Assembly: GCA_963205385.1 (NCBI GenBank)
Contig: CAUJKE010000206.1
Location: 43,659-107,658, forward strand
Direction of reading: 5' to 3'
DNA: 64,000 bases
Source of the DNA: Planctomycetota bacterium
GTDB lineage: Bacteria; Planctomycetota; Planctomycetia; Pirellulales; Pirellulaceae
The notes beneath the pieces were generated by a model. The model had not been told where the DNA came from and ran no database searches. It worked only from the letters and a program-made list of their open reading frames with translations. Below, one piece after another: positions 59,563 to 64,000 of the stretch. Made by a program: the position numbers and the translations under genes. Positions within the stretch are counted from its first letter, which is position 1, and each line of letters opens with the position of its first letter.

Positions 59563-61386
59563 ATGACATCCACTTCGACGAATTTCGACAAAGACGCCGC
59601 CTTGCAACAAGTAGCGGCAGGTGCGGCGGCTGGGAAACTGTCAGCGGGGGCCGTTCAGAATATTACGGTATGGCTAACCGAGTCTCGCTATGCCGCCTAT
59701 GCTCCGCAAGTTGCCGCGCATCTGGCCGAGGAGAAATGGCAGGCGTTGGATGATGCTTTTTGGACGATCATCCCCTTTGGCACCGGCGGTCGACGGGGGC
59801 GGATGTACCCGATCGGCTCCAACGCCATCAACGACCGGACCATTGGCGAGAGCGCCCAAGGTCTGGCGGACTATGTAAAGGAGAACGTCAGCGGCGAGTT
59901 GTCCTGCGCCATTGCGTACGACACGCGGCACAACTCGCGGCACTTCGCCGAGTTGTGCGCAGGGATTATGGTTGCCGCAGGCTTCAAGGTGTACTTCCTC
60001 GACGACTACCGCAGCACGCCGGAGCTGTCGTTTCTGGTGCGTTACAAACGCTGCTCGTGTGGCATCATGGTCACCGCGAGCCACAACCCGCCGAGCGATA
60101 ACGCCGTGAAGGTGTACTGGTCGACCGGCGGGCAAGTCCTACCGCCGCACGACAAGGGGATCATCGACCGGGTCATGAACGTGCAGGAGATCACGGTCGC
60201 GAATTTTGAAAGCTCGGTACAAGCCGGGAAAGTTGTTTTCTGCACGGCGGAAGTCGATGCGGCGTTTCAGCGTGAAGTCCTTGCCCAGCGTTTCGAGGGC
60301 CCCCGCGATGTCAGCGTGCTCTACTCGCCGCTGCATGGCGTGGGTGCTTCCGCGGTGCTGCCGGTGCTCGCGGCCGATGGGTTCAAGAAAGTCGAACTGT
60401 ACGGTCCGCACAGTGAACAAAGCGGCGACTTTCCGAACGTGCCGGGGCATGTTTCGAATCCAGAGAATCCCGAAGTGTTCGCGGCAGCGATCGAGCATGC
60501 CAGGCAAACCGGGGCGGAAATCGTCATTGCGACCGATCCCGATTGTGATCGGCTTGGTTGCGTCGCGCCCCGAACCATGGACGTGCGGGGGGAATGGGGC
60601 TTTCTGACAGGCAATCAAATTGGCGCGCTGCTCACGGATTTCATCCTTCAGCGCCGGAAGAAGGCCGGCACGCTGTCGCCGGAGCATTACGTGGTAAAAA
60701 CGCTCGTGACCTCGGCGATGATTCGCCGCATTGCCGATAGTTACGGCGTGCGGACGATTGGCGATTTGCAAGTCGGCTTCAAGTACATCGGCGGCGCGAT
60801 GGACGAGCACGGGCCGGACAAGTTCGTATTTGGAACCGAAGAATCCCACGGCTACCTCGTCGGCCAGTACGCGCGGGATAAAGACGCCGCCGTGGCCGCG
60901 ATGCTGCTCTGCGAAATGGCCGCCGCGATCAAGGCGGAAGGGAAGTCGATCCTGGAAAAGCTCGACGCCTTGTACTGGCAGCACGGTTATCATGCGGAGC
61001 ACTTGCTGAGCGTGCAGATGGAAGGCTCCGAAGGGATGGCCAACATGCAAATGCTGATGGCCAGGTTCCGCAGCGCCCCGCTGGCGACACTGGCCGGGGT
61101 GCAGGTCAAGACGATTCGCGATTACAAGAATCTCGTGACCACGCCGGTGGGAGGCCAGCCGGTTCCGCTCGTGGGACCGAAGGGGGACATGGTGATGCTC
61201 GACCTGGCCGAAGACGGAAACTACATCGTGGTGCGTCCCAGCGGCACAGAACCGAAAGTGAAGTTCTACATGTTCACCTTCGTCCCGGCCGAGGAACTGC
61301 ACAACCTCCAGACGACAAAGAACGACATGGCCACCCGCATACGGCTATTTGAGGAAGATTTGCGGGCTTACGCGTTGCAGGTTTAG
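59563..61386 (+). CDS. Phospho-sugar mutase (phosphoglucomutase/phosphomannomutase family)
   Basis: 'GTGGRRGRMYPIGSNAIND', active-site TASHNP, 'ATDPDCDRLG', 'VRPSGTEPKVKFYM'. Confidence 0.96.
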   Translation: MTSTSTNFDKDAALQQVAAGAAAGKLSAGAVQNITVWLTESRYAAYAPQVAAHLAEEKWQALDDAFWTIIPFGTGGRRGRMYPIGSNAINDRTIGESAQGLADYVKENVSGELSCAIAYDTRHNSRHFAELCAGIMVAAGFKVYFLDDYRSTPELSFLVRYKRCSCGIMVTASHNPPSDNAVKVYWSTGGQVLPPHDKGIIDRVMNVQEITVANFESSVQAGKVVFCTAEVDAAFQREVLAQRFEGPRDVSVLYSPLHGVGASAVLPVLAADGFKKVELYGPHSEQSGDFPNVPGHVSNPENPEVFAAAIEHARQTGAEIVIATDPDCDRLGCVAPRTMDVRGEWGFLTGNQIGALLTDFILQRRKKAGTLSPEHYVVKTLVTSAMIRRIADSYGVRTIGDLQVGFKYIGGAMDEHGPDKFVFGTEESHGYLVGQYARDKDAAVAAMLLCEMAAAIKAEGKSILEKLDALYWQHGYHAEHLLSVQMEGSEGMANMQMLMARFRSAPLATLAGVQVKTIRDYKNLVTTPVGGQPVPLVGPKGDMVMLDLAEDGNYIVVRPSGTEPKVKFYMFTFVPAEELHNLQTTKNDMATRIRLFEEDLRAYALQV

Positions 61387-61500
61387 GGTGGCTGGTGTAG
61401 TTGGCTGGGCAGCCTCGTTGATTTCCGCACACTCGCCAGCGGCACCGAGGTCTAGGCCTGCCACTTCGTTCGCTCTTGCCTTCTTGGATACAATGACGTC

Positions 61501-62931
61501 ATGGCGGACGAAGACGACGATCTTGAAGACGAAGCGGTGGAGAGCGACGAGCCAACGGCGGAAGAATTGCTGCCGCAAGCTAGCGACGATGCGCCGGAGG
61601 CGATTCCCGACGAGCCGCATCTGTTCGCTTATCGACGGGCGGCGCAAAAAGTGCGCGAGAATTTCCCCGCTAAGCCGGGCGTGTATTTGATGAAGGACTC
61701 GCAGGGACGAGTCATCTACGTCGGCAAGGCGGTGAACCTCCGCAGCCGCGCGGGGAGCTACTTTCTGGAAGCCGCCCGCCGCGAGCAGCGCACGCAGTGG
61801 GTCGTCGATATCTGCGATGCGGACTATATCGAGTGTGCAAGCGCGGTGGACGCGCTGTTGATGGAAGCCCGGCTGATCAAGGACATTCAGCCCAAGCACA
61901 ACAAGGAACTCAAGGACGACAAGACCTTCCCCTATTTGCAGATCACCACGCACGAGGATTTTCCACGCGTGGAGGTGACGCGCACGCCGCGCGAGCGGGG
62001 CGTGAAGCTCTATGGCCCCTTCGCCCATGCCGGCCTGTTGCGTGGCGCCGTGCAGGTGATGCAGCGGATTTTCAAGTTCCGCACCTGCACGCTTGACATC
62101 GAAGAGAACGACGAGCGCTGGCGGTGGTTTCGCCCTTGCCTGTTGGCGAGCATCGGCCAATGCACGGCCCCGTGTAACTTGCGGATCAGCAAGGAGGAAT
62201 ATCGCCGCGACATCCACCGCTTGCAGATGTTCTTGGAAGGCAACAAGGACGAACTGGTTGCGGAGATGAAGATGGAGATGCTCGAGGCGGCGAGGCAGCT
62301 CCACTTCGAAAAAGCGGCGCGCTTGCGGGATGAAGTTCGGCTCTTGGAAAATCTCGATAAGCGCGGGGCGATCGACACGCACGCGCAGCCGGAGGTTTTC
62401 TATATCGATCCCAAGAAGGGACTGGCCGGGCTGAAGAAAGTGCTCAAGCTGAGCGAGGCGCCGCGCCGCATTGAAGGGGTCGATATCGCCCACCTCGGCG
62501 GCGGTGAAACCGTGGCCAGTCTCGTGCAGTTCATCGACGGCTTGCCGTTCAAGCCGGGCTATCGGCGGTTCAAAATCCAAGGCGTGGCGGGAGTGGATGA
62601 CTTTCGCAGCATTCACGAAGTCGTCGCGCGTCGCTTTCGCCGCTTAGCGGACGAGGACGAAGCGTTCCCGGATCTGCTCCTCATCGATGGCGGCAAGGGC
62701 CAACTCAGCGCCGCGCTGGCGGCTTTTCGCGACATGCAAATCACGCCGCCGGCGCTCCTCTCGCTCGCCAAGCGGGAAGAAGAAATCTACCTCCCCGGCC
62801 GCGACGAACCCCTCCGGCTCAGCCGCCATGCGTACGCGTTGCGGCTCTTGCAGTACGTGCGGGATGAAGCGCACCGGTTCGCGCAACATTACCATCATCA
62901 GTTGAGGAGGAAGTCGACGTTGGGGGACTGA
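61501..62931 (+). CDS. uvrC: Compact UvrC-like excinuclease subunit
   Basis: GIY-YIG domain 'KPGVYLMKDSQGRVIYVGKAVNLRSR...DALLMEARLIKDIQPKHN', UVR region, RNase H-like core 'RRIEGVDIAHLGGG', 'LLLIDGGKGQLSAAL', 'RDEAHRFA'. Confidence 0.88.
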   Translation: MADEDDDLEDEAVESDEPTAEELLPQASDDAPEAIPDEPHLFAYRRAAQKVRENFPAKPGVYLMKDSQGRVIYVGKAVNLRSRAGSYFLEAARREQRTQWVVDICDADYIECASAVDALLMEARLIKDIQPKHNKELKDDKTFPYLQITTHEDFPRVEVTRTPRERGVKLYGPFAHAGLLRGAVQVMQRIFKFRTCTLDIEENDERWRWFRPCLLASIGQCTAPCNLRISKEEYRRDIHRLQMFLEGNKDELVAEMKMEMLEAARQLHFEKAARLRDEVRLLENLDKRGAIDTHAQPEVFYIDPKKGLAGLKKVLKLSEAPRRIEGVDIAHLGGGETVASLVQFIDGLPFKPGYRRFKIQGVAGVDDFRSIHEVVARRFRRLADEDEAFPDLLLIDGGKGQLSAALAAFRDMQITPPALLSLAKREEEIYLPGRDEPLRLSRHAYALRLLQYVRDEAHRFAQHYHHQLRRKSTLGD

Positions 62932-63053
62932 CCTTGCGGGAATGACTTCTGGAGGGAATAACGTCCGACGGCGGAATTGCGAAATTCGGATCTGCGTTCA
63001 GCGCCAACTCACCTTTACTCTCCTCCCCCACCTCCCCTACAATTTCCCCGAAC

Positions 63054-64000
63054 ATGGTAGTCGCAACTCCGGCCAATGTGGCGGCGGAGCGGCTTCGAGA
63101 GCTGCCCCGTTGCGTCAATTCGCACGCAGGCTTCGCGGAGGTGGTGGCGGCGCTGTCGCAAGGGCGGCCTGCCACGCTCGACGGAGTCTGGGGCTCAAGC
63201 TGCGCGCTCATCGCGGCGACCCTCGCCGAGCATGCACCCTCCCTGCTCTTGGTGGTGACGCCGGAACTAGGCGAGCTTGATACGGTCGCCGATGACCTGG
63301 CCCTCTTCACGGCGCTCGGTGTCGAGCGTTTTCCCGCTTGGGAGACGCCCCCGAGCGAACATCGCATTCGGGACGATATCTACGGCGAGCGGTTGCGGAC
63401 GCTCAAACATCTCCTCTCCGCCGCGCCACCGCGAATCCTCACGACGTCCATTCAAAGCCTCATGCAGGCAGTTCCGCCGGCGAGCGAACTGGCGCGACAA
63501 ACGCGGCGGCTGGAAATTGGCGCTAAGTTTGATATCGACGATCTGCTTAGGTGGCTCGTCGCCCAAGGCTTTCACAACACCAGTGCGGTGGAACTCCCCG
63601 GCGAGTTCGCCGCCCGCGGTGGGATTGTCGATATCTTCGCGCCCGACTGGGATCAGCCGGTGCGGATGGAGTTTTTTGACGACGAGATCGAATCGCTTCG
63701 CCAGTTCGATGTCGCTTCGCAGCGCAGCTTGGAGCGTTTGAGCGCGATCGATGTCACCGTGCTCAAGCCGGATAAAGGGGTGAAAGCGCACTTACGCGAG
63801 TATTTGCCGCCGGACACCTGGGTGCTGCTGCTGGAACCGGAGCGGATCGCGACGCAAGGGCGGCAATATATTGAACGGACCGAGATGCCGGAGGCGTTAT
63901 TCGGCCCGCCGGTGGTGCTGGAGAGTTTGGCCTCGCTCCCGATTGTCACCGCGGCGGGGCTCTCCGCTGGCACGTACGGCGCGCAGTGTCATCTGCAAAT
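63054..64000 (+). CDS. mfd: Transcription-repair coupling factor, N-terminal part, truncated by the right window edge
   Basis: Manual translation from ATG 63054: ...LLVVTPELGELDTVADDLALFTALGVERFPAWETPPSEHRIRDDIYGERLRTLKHLL...LLRWLVAQGFHNTSAVELPGEFAARGGIVDIFAPDWDQPVRMEFFDDEIESLRQFD...; open to the window end. Confidence 0.9.
   Translation, partial: MVVATPANVAAERLRELPRCVNSHAGFAEVVAALSQGRPATLDGVWGSSCALIAATLAEHAPSLLLVVTPELGELDTVADDLALFTALGVERFPAWETPPSEHRIRDDIYGERLRTLKHLLSAAPPRILTTSIQSLMQAVPPASELARQTRRLEIGAKFDIDDLLRWLVAQGFHNTSAVELPGEFAARGGIVDIFAPDWDQPVRMEFFDDEIESLRQFDVASQRSLERLSAIDVTVLKPDKGVKAHLREYLPPDTWVLLLEPERIATQGRQYIERTEMPEALFGPPVVLESLASLPIVTAAGLSAGTYGAQCHLQ

Noticed and set aside
60139-61302. 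387-aa ORF antisense to the phospho-sugar mutase
   Set aside because: Same reason; the sense frame carries the TASHNP active site.

Overview
This is a 64 kb chromosomal window of high-GC bacterial DNA, almost certainly from a planctomycete. The supporting marks are several PSCyt/DUF1549-DUF1553 and DUF1501 proteins, a sulfatase, a LEPR-XLL/dockerin-like surface protein, a Tat-type Gfo/Idh/MocA oxidoreductase, a PQQ-like propeller protein and many secreted proteins of unknown function. I saw no CRISPR array, rRNA, recognisable tRNA, transposase or prophage. The main modules are: (i) a minus-strand operon of HzsA-like multihaem and YVTN-propeller/dihaem cytochrome proteins; (ii) a nitrite/sulfite reductase; (iii) an orphan NarL-type regulator divergent from an NtrC-type regulator; (iv) a cluster of small membrane/lipoprotein genes, including two genes under 60 aa (DUF1328 and DUF3309) that the ORF track misses; (v) an ArsR - rhodanese/DUF2892 - CstB-like persulfide dioxygenase/rhodanese operon with two matching inverted-repeat operators; (vi) a glycan-export cluster with glycosyltransferases, methyltransferase, KpsS-like protein, KdsD, sulfotransferase, flippase and TMTC-like GT-C/TPR protein; (vii) a repair pair, a short UvrC followed by Mfd, which runs off the right edge. 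The observations I rate highest are the twin ArsR operators, a lipoprotein with a HesB/IscA-like fold lacking the Fe-S cysteines, a compact UvrC without the linker or HhH region, a CHAT protein that seems to lack the catalytic Cys segment, and a dispersed hairpin element. All family calls come from reading motifs; no database search was run.
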